Assembly: GCF_000005505.3 (NCBI RefSeq)
Contig: NC_016135.3
Location: 23,778,613 to 23,842,612 of the forward strand
Source of the DNA: Brachypodium distachyon
Lineage: Eukaryota; Streptophyta; Magnoliopsida; Poales; Poaceae
DNA: 64,000 nt
Reading direction: 5' to 3'
A program made the translations under genes and the position numbers. Shown here one piece after another: positions 21,155 through 33,247 of this stretch. The notes under the pieces were generated by a model, which searched no databases, had not been told where the DNA came from, and saw nothing but the letters and a program-made list of their open reading frames with translations. The first letter of the stretch is position 1; each line of letters opens with the position of its first letter.

Positions 21155-22830
21155 CTAATGCTTGGGGGAATTCCTCCGTGGCGAGAAGAGCCGTCGTGGT
21201 GACAGCATGGAGAGAAACCCTGGTGATGCCACGCCGTGGAGTGAGCGATAATCCGACATCAACAGACCTTCCGAATTGTCATGGGCACTTTTTCGACCGG
21301 GTGTCATCCTCCCGGGCGTCATCCTCCCAGAGAAGGTGCTGTATTTAACCAGCTTGGGCACCCATCCTTTCTTCTTCTTGGCATTGACGCCAGTGCCGTT
21401 CATCCGGGAGCTGAGGTAGGCGCGCATGGCGTCGAGGCTCTGCTCGACGATGTCCATGGGCGGGCAGACAAGCGGGTTTCCGACAGCGCTGAACTTGGCG
21501 AGCTTGGTGAGGCAGCCCATGGAGTCCGGGAGCACGGAGATGGAGTTGTAGCTAACATCTAGCTCCCGGAGGGAGGTGAGTAGCCCCACGGCGTAGGGCA
21601 GCTCCCGCAGGAAGTGGAAGTTCTGGCTGACGTTGAGCACCTCGAGGTTGATGAGGTTCTCAAGGCCGTCCGGGAGTGCCCGGATGCAGTTCAGGCGAGC
21701 GTCGAGGGCACGCAGCGCCGTCATGTGGGAGGTGGAGAACGGGAGGCTGGCGAGCTTGTTGGAGTTGACGGAGAGCTTGCGGAGGCTGTGGAGCTCGAAC
21801 CCCAGCGTGTCCGGCAGCCTCGTCAGCTGGTTGAAGTTGGCGTTCAGCTCCTCCAGCGCACTGCATCCATGCCAACATCTCACAAAGGTTATCACACGAA
21901 TCCTCTACAGATGCTGTTCTTGTCAGATGAAATGGGAATGAATTTACGGCTGCGTTCGTGCCTTACCGGCATTCCTCGATGGTGGCTGGCAGGGATTCGA
22001 GCAGGTTGCCGGAGACGTTGAGGACCCGGAGCTTGGAGAGGCACCCGATGGAGTTTGGCAGCGACTTGAGCTGGTTGGACCGGACGTCCAACACCACAAC
22101 GTTCAGAAGCCGGGCTATCACTGACTCTGGGATGCTCTGCAGTTTTTTAAAAATAGGACGTGATTATCAGAAAGATCAAGTATGCTCTAGGATGTAGACG
22201 CTATGGTATTTTTTGGTGCAGAGTTGCTAACAGCAACGCGAGAAGACAAGAGCGGGAAAGAAAGATTGCCACGGGTGATGGTATATAGTAGTGCTAGTTG
22301 AGTCGAGTACCCTCCAAAGTACAGAAAACAAAAACCACTTGAGTTGAGTAACATGCATGACATGCCTTCTTGTATTAATAATAGGCCATGCTTATCTTGG
22401 AGTTAACTTATCATACACAAAAAAATTGGGCAGCTGCCGTTTCGAAATATGTTCATACCAGTTATCCATTCAAAGAGAGGACAAAATAGCTAGTGGAGAC
22501 AAAATGACAAGGAAATGTCTACTTGACATTAGAACAGAAGAAACTGCCGAAGAATTGATTTGAAGGAAATAAAAGATCGTTATAACACAGACAAGAAGAA
22601 AATCCTACCTCGAGGTTGTTGTTGGAGAGATCCAGAGTGGTGATGTGGCCGAGAGACATGGTTATGTGTGGCAGAGTGTCCATGGACATGCCACTCATGT
22701 CCAGCTTCTTCTCCTTCTGCTTCTCCTGGTCATGTTCTGCATGTTGTCCACCTCCTGCTCCTGCTCCAAACCCAACAACGTTGACATGCCCACCATGCCC
22801 ATGCCTCCTCCTCTCTCCCAAGTCCCTCAT
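21155..22830 (-). CDS. Plant intracellular Ras-group-related LRR protein (PIRL)
   Basis: Three exons, 22830-22609, 22136-21967 and 21860-21155, in phase, GT-AG introns, 365 aa. The short N-terminus is His/Gly-rich ([18 protein letters not shown]), then Lys-rich, then carries the family lead-in SGMSMDTLP. About nine leucine-rich repeats of the Ras-group type follow ([82 protein letters not shown]). The tail has [27 protein letters not shown] and a basic Ser/Pro-rich end containing a duplicated RMTPG. This size and order fit the short PIRL6/7/8-like members, cytosolic proteins thought to act in signalling. No signal peptide or membrane segment is present. A TAG lies in frame just upstream of the ATG, supporting this start. 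Exon 2 has been copied to 16664-16820. Confidence 0.9.
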
Positions 22831-24245
22831 GCTCTCCAGCTGGTTATACTACAAGCTAGCTTCTCCACCTTCTGAATCCTGATGTGTATATTTAAACAGC
22901 AAGAGATCAGATTGTGCCGTTGGTAACATCGATCAGTTGAGACTGAGAGGACTGAACTGAAAGCAGCCGTGTACTATAATTGACGCCGTTGTACGTCCAA
23001 CAGTACGCAACTAACTAAAAGATTGAGACATGAGGGAGAGACCCATATTAACAAGGGAACACAGGACGACCAGCATTAATTGCATGTTGTAGTCAGAAAC
23101 ATTAACACGCTGTGCCCAGTCATGGAAGATCGAAAAAATATTATTTTTTTTGGTTGATGTGGCTTAAGAAGAGGGAAAGAGGGTCGTTGGTGGGAGATTA
23201 GTAGTAGCAAAAGTGGTACAGTAGTGCTGATAGAAAAAGGGCTTCTGTGAACTGTAGTTATCTATTTTCTCTAGGCTCCAGGCAATTCAAAGCTGCATGG
23301 AACGAGATGAACACCATGCGTTCTTGCTTGTGAGTAGGTCAAGAACAAGGAAAATGGAAAGGGACACATAATAATTCACCCCACATATCACCAAAGGGAA
23401 GCGTTGAAACCAATATGTTGTAGAATTGAACAACCAGCTAGCAGCTACGGAGTAATTAACAACGAAGAACACCCAAATTGCTACCAAGATACTTAACCAT
23501 ATAAAACCATTTATATTTCTTTCTGTTTGTTTTTTGAACCAGAGTTCCAGAACCTAACTAGGGGAGTAGCTAGCTAGTAAAACAAGAAAATGCATGCATG
23601 GCAATTGTCTACAAAATTAGCGTAGAGAAAAGTACAGAAAGAAGAAGAAAAAACACAAGCACTAGAAGTGCGCTTGGCTTGGCTTAACATGCCCAAATAA
23701 TTAAAGGTAGCAACGAGCAACAAATTCCCTGTAAGAGTTTTTCTACCACAAGAAGAGATGGAGATCCTTTTCCCAAGAAGAAGAACAAGAAGATTATTAA
23801 GGAGGGAGGGAAGATATAACGAACAAGCAATAGTAGGCAAAAAAAGAAGTTGAAAAAAGAACAGCGCGGCCACTCGTGCATGCATGCCATTAGTAACCCA
23901 TGAGGCTAGCGCGCTCGAGAGAGAAACTGAAGATGAAGTAGAAGAAAAGGAAGGCTTACTTGAGCAAGAACAGCTATCGCAGCCTTGCTCATATATGCAT
24001 GCACGGCAAGCAAATTAACATGCATGCATGGGCGTCGTCGCAGAGAAGCAAAACAAGCTGCTCTAACCTCAAGGCGCCGGCCGGACAAGGTAGCTCGAGG
24101 CGGTCGAAGATGAAGAGCAGCTCAAGAAACAAGCTAGAGACGGCCGGTCGGGATGAAGGAAGGTAAGGAAGGAGCTTAATTATAGTATTAGCTGTTGTAC
24201 TGACTCTGTTAGAACAAGCCAAAGTGGCCTTGATATATAAGCGGC
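22831..24245 (-). promoter_or_regulatory. PIRL 5' leader with possible UTR intron, and core promoter
   Basis: On the minus strand a TATATAT motif lies at about 24231-24237. Downstream there is a donor-like CTCAA|GTAAGCC near 23956 and an acceptor-like ACACATCAG|GATTCAG near 22880, about 50 bases before the ATG. This suggests a roughly 1.1-kb intron within the 5' UTR. This is inference from signals only. No open frame in this stretch shows a domain. Confidence 0.4.
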
Positions 24246-27200
24246 AGCGCGGGCCGGGTAGCTAGAGAGAGACCGACGGCCGGGGAGGCAAGTCAGGCAA
24301 CCGATCGAGAAGAGCTGACCCGGGGGCAGTATGCGTGTAAACCACTGGCCTGATTATCGACCTTGATTTTCTGATAAAAGAAAGCCTTCAACTGGGTTTA
24401 GTACTCGATCTGGGTCGTCTCGGCCGCCACGGTACGTCCGTACGTACCAGCCAGCTGCAGGGGGTCCACAGATAAAGCTTTAATTTTCTTTCAAGGGGGC
24501 GACAGATTTCTCTCTCTGGGACTCTGAATATTACTTGCCCGTTTGGGCGGCTGGTTTAATTTTGGAAGGTCAGACTCAGTTGCATCATCGGAGAACGTTC
24601 CAGAGAAGATATCCACGGAAGATGCCAACAAGAGCTATACTGAGGTGAGTACCACCAGACCATCGATCTAAAGTCCTTCATAAATGAAAAATCGCTCCCG
24701 TGGTAATTAATCTCGTGACTAAATCATGCATGGAAGTTTTCAAAGTTAGAAGTGTAACCCCTCGTTTTCACGGCACAAGAGGTCAAACTTGCATAGCAAA
24801 TACTACTGATCTGAACGTGGGTCTATACAAGCTGGGCAACAGTACGTCTCCGTTTGATTTCCAGTACACGGTGGCTGGCTGTGTTTGGCTTTTACGGGCA
24901 TTCAAGAAACGTCTAGCTATAGCTAGATACTAAGATACTCCGTACTTCATCTGCCCTTGAAAAAAAAATCTGCCATGGAAATTACATATGCTCAGCCATT
25001 CAAACACGTAGCGCAAGACAGAATCTACAGCAATCCATCCATAATTCGATGTATATCTCAAATTCTGTTTCGCGGGAGGAGAAATGTGTGGTGCTCAATC
25101 GAATCGAAGTTCTTGGCCAAGTTGAAGAGATCGGTCGATGTATCCTGGATCCCTTTGCGCTAGCAAAGCTCCATCGTCTCTCAACTTCCAATTAATAGGA
25201 GCAATTGACAGGTTCTGACCGAGCTGTTTTTGTCTTCATCTTCTTGTATGTTTCCTTCCTGAACTCCCTGTACACATGTGCTTAACTAACTGGCTGCAAA
25301 TGCGTTCAAAAAAGGAAAGGAAAAAATCGTTCGGAAAGAAAAACTGGCTACAGTTGATCTGACCGGCAAACTAACTAGCTGGGGACGTGGCAAGACAGCA
25401 TTGCTATTGCTTGTACGATAAGCATGTACTACTAGTTTCCAACTTCTGACTTTTTGCCATGCATATATCTCAAATGTGTCCTACCCAGACCTATCAAATG
25501 CAGAAAAATTAAGCACTTGTGAAAGAGAATCTGTATAATTTAAGTGCCCCGTCAGTTTAGTGAGTAGTACTTAGTACTCTGTTTCTAAATAATTTGTACT
25601 GAAATCACGACAAATATTTAGAAACGGACGAAGTACATAGCCCGAAAGAAAAGGAAACGACACAGTCATGTACAGTAGATGTTTCAGTCTAAACAGACCT
25701 GATCGCAGACTTGATAGTGTACTTACAGTACGTCGCAGGCATGCATCACGTTTTTTACAGGAGACATTGCGACGTCAGTAGGTAGGTATGTACTACGTAC
25801 ATGCATGTGGCTTTGCAGAAAGAAACGAAAAAATGGAGAGGAAAGTCAGTATCAGTACTGTTCTAGTTCAACATTATCGCCTTTTGCCTTGATCGATCGT
25901 CAACTATTCTTTATTTTCCTTCTTGCTGGTCAGAAAAGAAAATTGGTATATGTGTAAAGAATTAGTTGCCGATTAAGTCATCTGAGAGTAGTAAAAGAAA
26001 AGGGCTATCCGGTCGTCAGACATTTGGTACGTGTAACTGCAGATATGAAAAGGTCGTCCCTTAGCTGATGCAGAGTTGGAGACGACGTAGTTGACATGGC
26101 TAGCAACCTCAAGCTCATCGCTACAGGTCCCATTTTCTTTCGTCAGGGTCCATCGTAGATATTTCTTCAAGGAGTCCTTTACCGTGCAGAGAACAAAGTA
26201 CTCCGTACTAGACATATATGTACCTCCGTCGGTGACAGAGGATTGGCTTTGTATGATGAAAGGTTCGAGTTGTTAAGTAGGGTGAAGAATTGTTTAATTC
26301 ATGGATCTAAGATCTAATTGAATACCGTGGTATACCATATAATTAAACAGAACAGGCCGGCCAGCTTAGTTCTTTTTGTGTTAGGATGCATGTTTATCTT
26401 TACTCTTATAAAAGAGCCAATTAGTGGTGGCGGTCCGTTATCTTCTTTTGTTGGAAAGAAATAACTTCATCATCTTTTTCTATTGTCAAAAAAACAATTG
26501 CCCGTCTCTTTAAACCTATTTGTTCCGTTATCAGTGATTGCGGAACCGATCATATTTGGTCGAATGGAAAAAGGAAAGAAAAAAATAAACCTCTTGCAAA
26601 AGATTGACATGTGGATAATGTTTGTCACCAAAATTGAAATAAGATGGGCAATGCCGCTAACATGTACTAACAGTGATTTTAATCTAATTTAGCGTGTAGT
26701 CTAATTTTTTCATCCATAGCAACACATGGGTATTTAGCCATTATATATACTAATATACATGGGAGTACTTCAACCAAACGGCACCCGTAGAAATGTTGAT
26801 TAATTAGGTCATGTTCAATAGTAAGACAAAGGACTTAATTTGTCCCCTTCATGTGTCAAAGACTTGACTTTTTGCATTACTAGCTAGCTATGTAGCTAGA
26901 TGCCAGAGGAGATCGGTACTACTTCCCCCATGAAACCAGCGGATCCGAAACCAGTAGCTGCTAGCTACAACTCGATCGGTTGAATTAAAATGCGAATTTT
27001 GGGGCACAAGGGGGTCGATAAGATATTGCCATAACGACATTGATATCAACGGCTGCTTAGATCAGCTGCCCATGTGACCGTACCGTACCGGATTATACAT
27101 ACGACCGAGATAAGTACTAGTTCGCCAGTGATAAGATGTTGCAAGTCATCGTGTCGGCCAACCAGCTGGATTATACACACAACTGATCTAACTCACGAGC

Positions 27201-28590
27201 AATTGAAAATCCAATTTACCTACTAGTATAGTATTATCTTTGTAGTTGCTTGCAGCTGTACAATGCATCCATCCCCACTTGCAAATTGATCGACTAGTTT
27301 GATTTTGATATGATCCGAGCTAGGAGTAGTTGACTAGTTTGATGTTAGTTGCGGTCTGCAAGATACTACTACGTGCAGCACTACTAGCTGCTGCTGCTGA
27401 AGATCCACATTTCCTTCACGCTTAAGAGGTGAGCTAGCGTGTGACTATGTAATATGGAAACAAATCGGTGCGCTGATATGATTCTGTAATTGATCAATTG
27501 CAAAAACCAATCTAGTGTGCCATTTAAAATTTGTGAAACGAGGGGAGAAATAAGAGTAATTGAGCTTTCACGAGGGGGTTTCTACTAAACTACATTGCCA
27601 TTGGTTATAGTCTGTGAGCCTCTTTGCTGTCGTGTACTGGGTCAACGAGCCATGCAGGTGGTTCAAAGGCGCCAGAACCAGCTTAGGACCTCGCCTGAGC
27701 CACTTAAAATAAAATTAGGATCTAAGTGTGCAATTTCATAATTTTAGAACCAAAGTAACACCAACTGAATAATACCAGGACCGCTTATACATTTATCTCA
27801 TAAATAAATAATGAGACGGGATTTTTCTGTCAGGGCCAAATAGCCATGCAACGCAGATATCTTAGATTTGCCTCAAGATTCACATCATGTACGTTCATCC
27901 ATATACTTCCAACTCTAACTGAAAGATTAAATAGGAAACTAGACGGGAACAATAGTTGAGATCAATTTCAAAAAGCTCCAACTTGAAATGTCTTTAGCGA
28001 CAACCAAAGAGTTTTGTGTGTAACTATATCTCGGTCGCCTGATTTTTAAGAAATAAATAAATAAATTTAAATTGACGCATTGGATTAATATCCGAGTGTC
28101 ATCTTCAGTCCCTTCTCTCTCACGTATTGCCAATTAGCACGTCGACTTCTCTAACTAAAAAACGGAAATGACTTCTCAATAGCAAATCCGAAGAGTTTTT
28201 CAATTATTGAAAAGTAACAGTACCTGCCTACAAGATGCGTTCATGTCTCTGCTAAAAAGTGCTTTTGTTTAGCAGGAACATTAGTTTCCTAGTAATGACA
28301 AGCTCTCTCTTGCAGAGAAGTTGACTTTCCGATCGCTCGATGCAGGCATGTGTGCCACCCCAGGACATGCCCCAGTCCTACATGCTGACTAGATAGCACA
28401 GAACATGCATGCCAGCTCGATCCATACATAAATTTATTTTCTGTCTGTACTACATGCGTATGGTAGTTGACCGTTGGAGCAACCGGCCGTTTGCCCTATC
28501 GCTTTTGGAGTTCGATCGACGACGACCTTGATTCCAGAAAGAAGCAAATTTGCCAGCCTGCCGTCCGTGTATATGTTGTTTAGAGTAGTA
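24246..28590. other. Long gene-free interval
   Basis: No coding region is supported over 4.3 kb. Open frames are short and without recognisable domains. The sequence is AT-rich with many CTAGCTAG-type and CATGCATG-type palindromic words, and one tiny MITE relic at 25577-25633. It may be upstream regulatory DNA of the PIRL gene or decayed repeats. Confidence 0.45.
25577..25633. mobile_element. Miniature Stowaway relic
   Basis: 57 bp between TA dinucleotides. Left end CTCTGTTTCTAAATA, right end (reverse-complemented) CTTCGTCCGTTTCTAAATA. Most of the interior is missing compared with typical members. Confidence 0.6.
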
Positions 28591-28831
28591 CTCGCTCCTT
28601 TTCACAAAGGTTGGCGTATTTTGTTTCGTTAAGACAATTCTTTGAACAAGAACTAGTCTATTAATATGTAAGCTATATGATACGAAACCATGATCATTAG
28701 CAAGAACTTTTAAAAACGAATCCATTGATATAAATTTCATGTATGAAAAAACACATATCAATAGAGTTTTCATCGGTCAAAAATTTGTCTTAACGAAACA
28801 AAATACGCCAACCTTTGTGAAATTGAGGGAG
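28591..28831. mobile_element. Stowaway MITE with long terminal inverted repeats
   Basis: 241 bp flanked by TA (28589-28590 and 28832-28833). The ends pair over about 47 bases, including CAAAGGTTGGCGTATTTTGT and TTCGTTAAGACAA, with few mismatches. This is the best preserved Stowaway in the window. Confidence 0.88.
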
Positions 28832-31770
28832 TACTAATTAAACTCTGTTGCCAACCAAATTAAACATGATTAAGATCATCATGGGAGCTTGATTTTCTTG
28901 TCTTATGTTCGGTAAGCGCCAACAGATCCTGATGAGCAAAAGTACAAAACGTACGGCTGCACCCACCCACCCAAAAAACAATCTTAGTTGCATCTCTTGT
29001 TGGCTTCTTTGCATGACATACAATGGTATTGCAAAATAAAGCCATGTCGTTGTAGAGATTAAGCTATCCTCGATCGATCGCAAGAAAAGAAAAAAAGCAA
29101 CAATGGTTAGGAATCGATTAGGTGCAAATCAAGTCCTATTAAACGGATTAGAGATTTATGTACTCCCTTAACTACAAGTTATTCTAATTGGAGAGTCTCT
29201 TTTATGTATATCCACGCCGTGCCGGGATTTGTTTTCTGATAAGTATCAGCCTGATTTATATATACAGAGTCGTGGTTGAGAACCAAAAGATGATTGCTCA
29301 TTTGCCGATGAATTAGTGCATGATTTCCGCAAGCGAAAGCTAATAGTCATCCGTCCATTTGGACCGGGGTATGTATATTATGGGTTGCACACATATGTTA
29401 TATGTAGCTAGCGATGTACTGGTAGTATAATATATCTGCAGCGATTTGCTGAGACGAGCAGGTGATACGTACGTACGTGCTTCTGGCTTTGACTTCGCTA
29501 GCTGTGAATACGTACGCGCCGTATATATGCAGGCTTTGGAGGCCACGCATGGCTTGCGAAGTGTAGGAGAAAGTACAGACGTGCCGTACATGCATAGTGT
29601 ACTACTGACTCGCATGACCGATGCATATCGATGGCTTTCCAAAGTCAAACCAGCACCCAAAGTCGTATGTTTGACGTACGCATGTACGGTACGTGCAAGG
29701 CAAAGTCAGCCGAGGCAAGAGGGTAGTAGTTAGTTGTACGTACATGTGACTCGAAGAATTGTTCTCCGTACGTACTGGCTAGCTTAATTGTCTGGGGAAA
29801 TTTATTACGGAGTAATTGTTATACGTGGCCGCGCGTGTGGGCAGCAAGTCTATGATCGGCCGTGCGTGTGGGCAGAGGATGACTGCTTGCTTATCCTAAT
29901 GTCCTGATCAAAGAGATTTATACTGAACCACCAAAAGGAGGCTCTGCCGTGTCACATTGATTCCTTGCGTTACATGCAATCTCGGCCTCCATGCCTCCAT
30001 CAACACGACAATACCCAGCCGATCCCCCAATCGGCCCAGGCCAGGATCGTGGTGGCAAAGCTAAAGAAAACAGAAGGAAAAGGACCGTCCGTGCCCCGAA
30101 ACACAGGACAGAGGGAGTCCCCCCCGGTCTCTGTCCCCCTGCAGTACGTCAGAGCTACGCGGGCTCCAACAGGTGAGATGACAGATCCATGGCTTGGCGC
30201 GCGATGATCCGTCGAATAATGCCCGTAACCACCGCCATTAACTCGGTCGATTCGAGGAGCGATCAGGCTTAGCCAGAGGCTATGTGTATATTAAGCTTTC
30301 GACGTCAAGGATCGGGGCTGAGGTTAATTCAAAATCATGTCGATCGGCGATGGAATGGATGGGTGGATGGAGTGAGTGAAGGGTAGGTGTGAACGGCAAG
30401 CCGTCGGGAGCGGGGCTCGCGGCAGCGGGGAGATATGTGTCCGTGTGTGTGTCGCCCTCCATCGGTAGATCGATCTCCTCCTCATCTCTCGCGCCCGGTG
30501 GAGCTGTCGCAAGTGTGAACCCCGCATTCAATGCCCGTTGAATCCCCTGCGCGCGACGGTTTATGTATGAATTACGATCTGATCGAGGCAATTCCTGGTG
30601 GAGGCGCGCCAGGACGGAACCGTCGCCGTCGCCCGTAGAGCCTAGAGCCTAGACGCATTGGAGTGAGGCGCCACGACGGCTGGCTGTTGGATCGAGTCGG
30701 GTCGGGTCGTGGTCAAGCGGGAGCGGACGTACAGGTCTCATATGGCTTTGAGGCTTTCCCTGTGTTTGTGTGCCCGGCCGGACGGAGATTTCATGTCTTG
30801 CGCGCGTGCGCGCGACAAAGTTGTACACCAGGTTTGATTTCGCCGTGAAGAAAGAGCGCGTGCCCCCTTGTCACAATGCGGGGCAGGACCAACCTGCCAG
30901 GCCGGGGGACTCGTCTATGGTCTATGGATGGAAGTGTTCTTCTGTTCATTCCTCCTTGGGAGAAAGAGGTCAAGCAAGGCGCGTTTTCACACCAACAACG
31001 GTGCCAAGTCCGTACGTTTTACTGCGCCCAAAATTGTGGTCCTCAAATGGGCGGCTGTGTGTTTTTGCTGGACAATTTTGGTTTCCGACGATATGTTGAT
31101 CTCCTTGTCCTTTCCTACTCACTTTTTAAGCCGATCGACTAGATTACGTGCATCCAAGAAGCTGAAAGGAGGGTAAAAAAGAATATGCTAGAGACAAGGA
31201 TAATCACTGCATTTTGTTTGAATAGACCTCAACGACGACGACGAACAACGGGTGGATCGAAGGCTCCAGTCCGTCGTGTCGTGTCCATCTTTTTCCCCGT
31301 GGATCTCGACCGAGCTGTTAGAACGTCAACAATTACTGTGGGATCCGGCTGCTACGTACGTACACGCTGCTATGCATATCTAAGTGTGTCCCGTGGATTA
31401 CTCAACGTAAGAGACACTTTACGCGTACGCAATTAATTAATCTGACCTCCGTATGGTGCTCCATCGATCGTAGCCTTCACATCAACATCTCCCTCGTCTT
31501 TTTCATGGCAAGAAGTTGTCAACAAAACCTGTGAGGATTCATGGGTCGTGTATGATGAACACTGTACGCTATCTGCTGGTGTTCAGAGTTCTGACCCGTG
31601 AACGCGCGGAACAACGGAATGCGTCTAAAATGCTGTAAATCTGAAGAGAGAGTAAAGACGTTGGGAAAAGTATCACGATCGACCGTGTGTCGCCAGCAGG
31701 AAACAAAGAAATCCCTTCACGGAACGCTAAGGAACGGATGCGCCGACCTTATCGGCGTCGCAACATGTAC

Positions 31771-31846
31771 ACGCTCATATGTTTTTTTCAACGACGCCAC
31801 GCGTGTGGTTACGCTCATTTTTCTTCAACGATGCCACGCGTGTGGA
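31771..31846. repeat. 40-bp tandem duplication
   Basis: Two neighbouring units starting ACGCTCAT at 31771 and 31811. They share TTTTTTCTTCAACGA-like sequence and both contain GCCACGCGTGTGG. Confidence 0.65.
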
Positions 31847-31879
31847 TTTTTTTTAAGAGAACGGTTATCTAATATTCAT

Positions 31880-32070
31880 GGATTTAGTGTTTTGTAGGAT
31901 ATTGTCCACTCCAAAGTAGAAAACACTAGAAATCCAAATAGTTATTTGATAAGGAAGGATTATAAGAAATTATCCTAACTTCCCCCACTAGTGTCTTGGG
32001 GTGGAATGTGTTATTGACAGCTTTGGACGAACACCAAAAACCCCCTCAAATACCAAAACCAGCGGCGGAG
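31880..32070. repeat. Decayed relative of the Tourist MITE at 48412-48708
   Basis: Shares GGATATTGTCCACTCCAAA, AAACACTAGAAATCCAAAT and AACACCAAAAAC with the intact element, in the same order. Terminal repeats and target duplication are not recognisable. Confidence 0.55.
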
Positions 32071-33247
32071 CCAGCCGGCATCCTGGGCAAAACCTATACA
32101 AACTAGTATTTTGTTTAAGAAAAACAATTCCATCTTTCATATTAATGCAGAGATTAGTAGAAAATTTTCCAATGAGCAGCGCCGGCCGCCGGTGACCAAA
32201 ACGCCAGTGATAAAAAATACTAGTACCAACTAAGGTCTTAATGTAAAAAACTGGAACCTAAATACTGTGGCCGGAAACCCGTCAGACACATCTTTCAAAA
32301 CAAGATGTGAAAAGTGAAATGAGTGTGGGATAAATCCACAAACTCACTTGGTCTTCGATAAGCACGAGCTGCGGAAATCACTACTCCTTCCTATCCAATG
32401 TTGTACTAAATCTGAGTACTAACTTTATTACGGTATATTGCGACGACAAAACCAGAACACTATTCTTCTTCGAGACAGACTGCTAGGGTTCTTTCTGCAG
32501 ACACTACTAATATCTTGTCAGTTACGCCACGCGGCCCACACGTATGCTGTGCCGAGCATGCGCGCGTTGGAACCAACAAGGCAACGAGGACAGACGAAGC
32601 CTTTGCACCTTGTCGCTGTCGTGTCATATTGAACTAAGTCTGCTTCCACTTTTGTTTACACGAACGAACTACAGAAAATGAGCTCCAAGCCAAAACCATT
32701 CAGAGAAGCCGTTGCACCAAAAGAGTGCAACGAAACAAGAGCACTACCATGGAATGAACATAGGAGTACAGGACACAGCCTGAAGGCGTGGCGCAAAGAG
32801 CAATATAATTTCAATTTCTGATGTAGCAAGAAAACTTGTTACCTCTTCACAATTCATTCATTAGTGCGATGCATGCGATTTTGAATTTTTCTTTCTTTTC
32901 CAGGCCAGCTCCAGATAAGGAGTGATTCGCACGCTTTGCCCAAAATCGATGAAAAGCAATTTGAATAGAAACGACAGGAACTGACGAATGAACAAATTGG
33001 CAGGCACAAACAGAGAAAACGCAAGTCCTCTTCTCCAATATCCATTTTAAGCTAACTTCCAGCTTCCAAGTCAGCACACAACGGTCAGGCGTATGGTTAA
33101 GAAAGCGTGTCAAGTTTCCAAAAAGTGAGATCTATCCATACGAAACCTAGTGTATTTACAATCCAAATCACCAGATAATTACAGCCCCATCATGTTAAAA
33201 GCCTGGCAAAAAAAAGCACAAGGTACTCTCAATTCCGACAGTGGACT

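Larger units (their letters stand above)
28832..33247. other. Gene-free interval upstream of the PIRL side and downstream of ACA
   Basis: About 4.4 kb with no supported gene. 29440-30600 is more GC-rich and has overlapping open frames on both strands (for example 29446-29733 plus and 30280-30591 minus) without domains. The last few hundred bases before 33248 should include the 3' UTR of the minus-strand Ca2+-ATPase. It contains a 40-bp tandem repeat (31771-31846) and a decayed Tourist-like piece (31880-32070). Confidence 0.45.
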
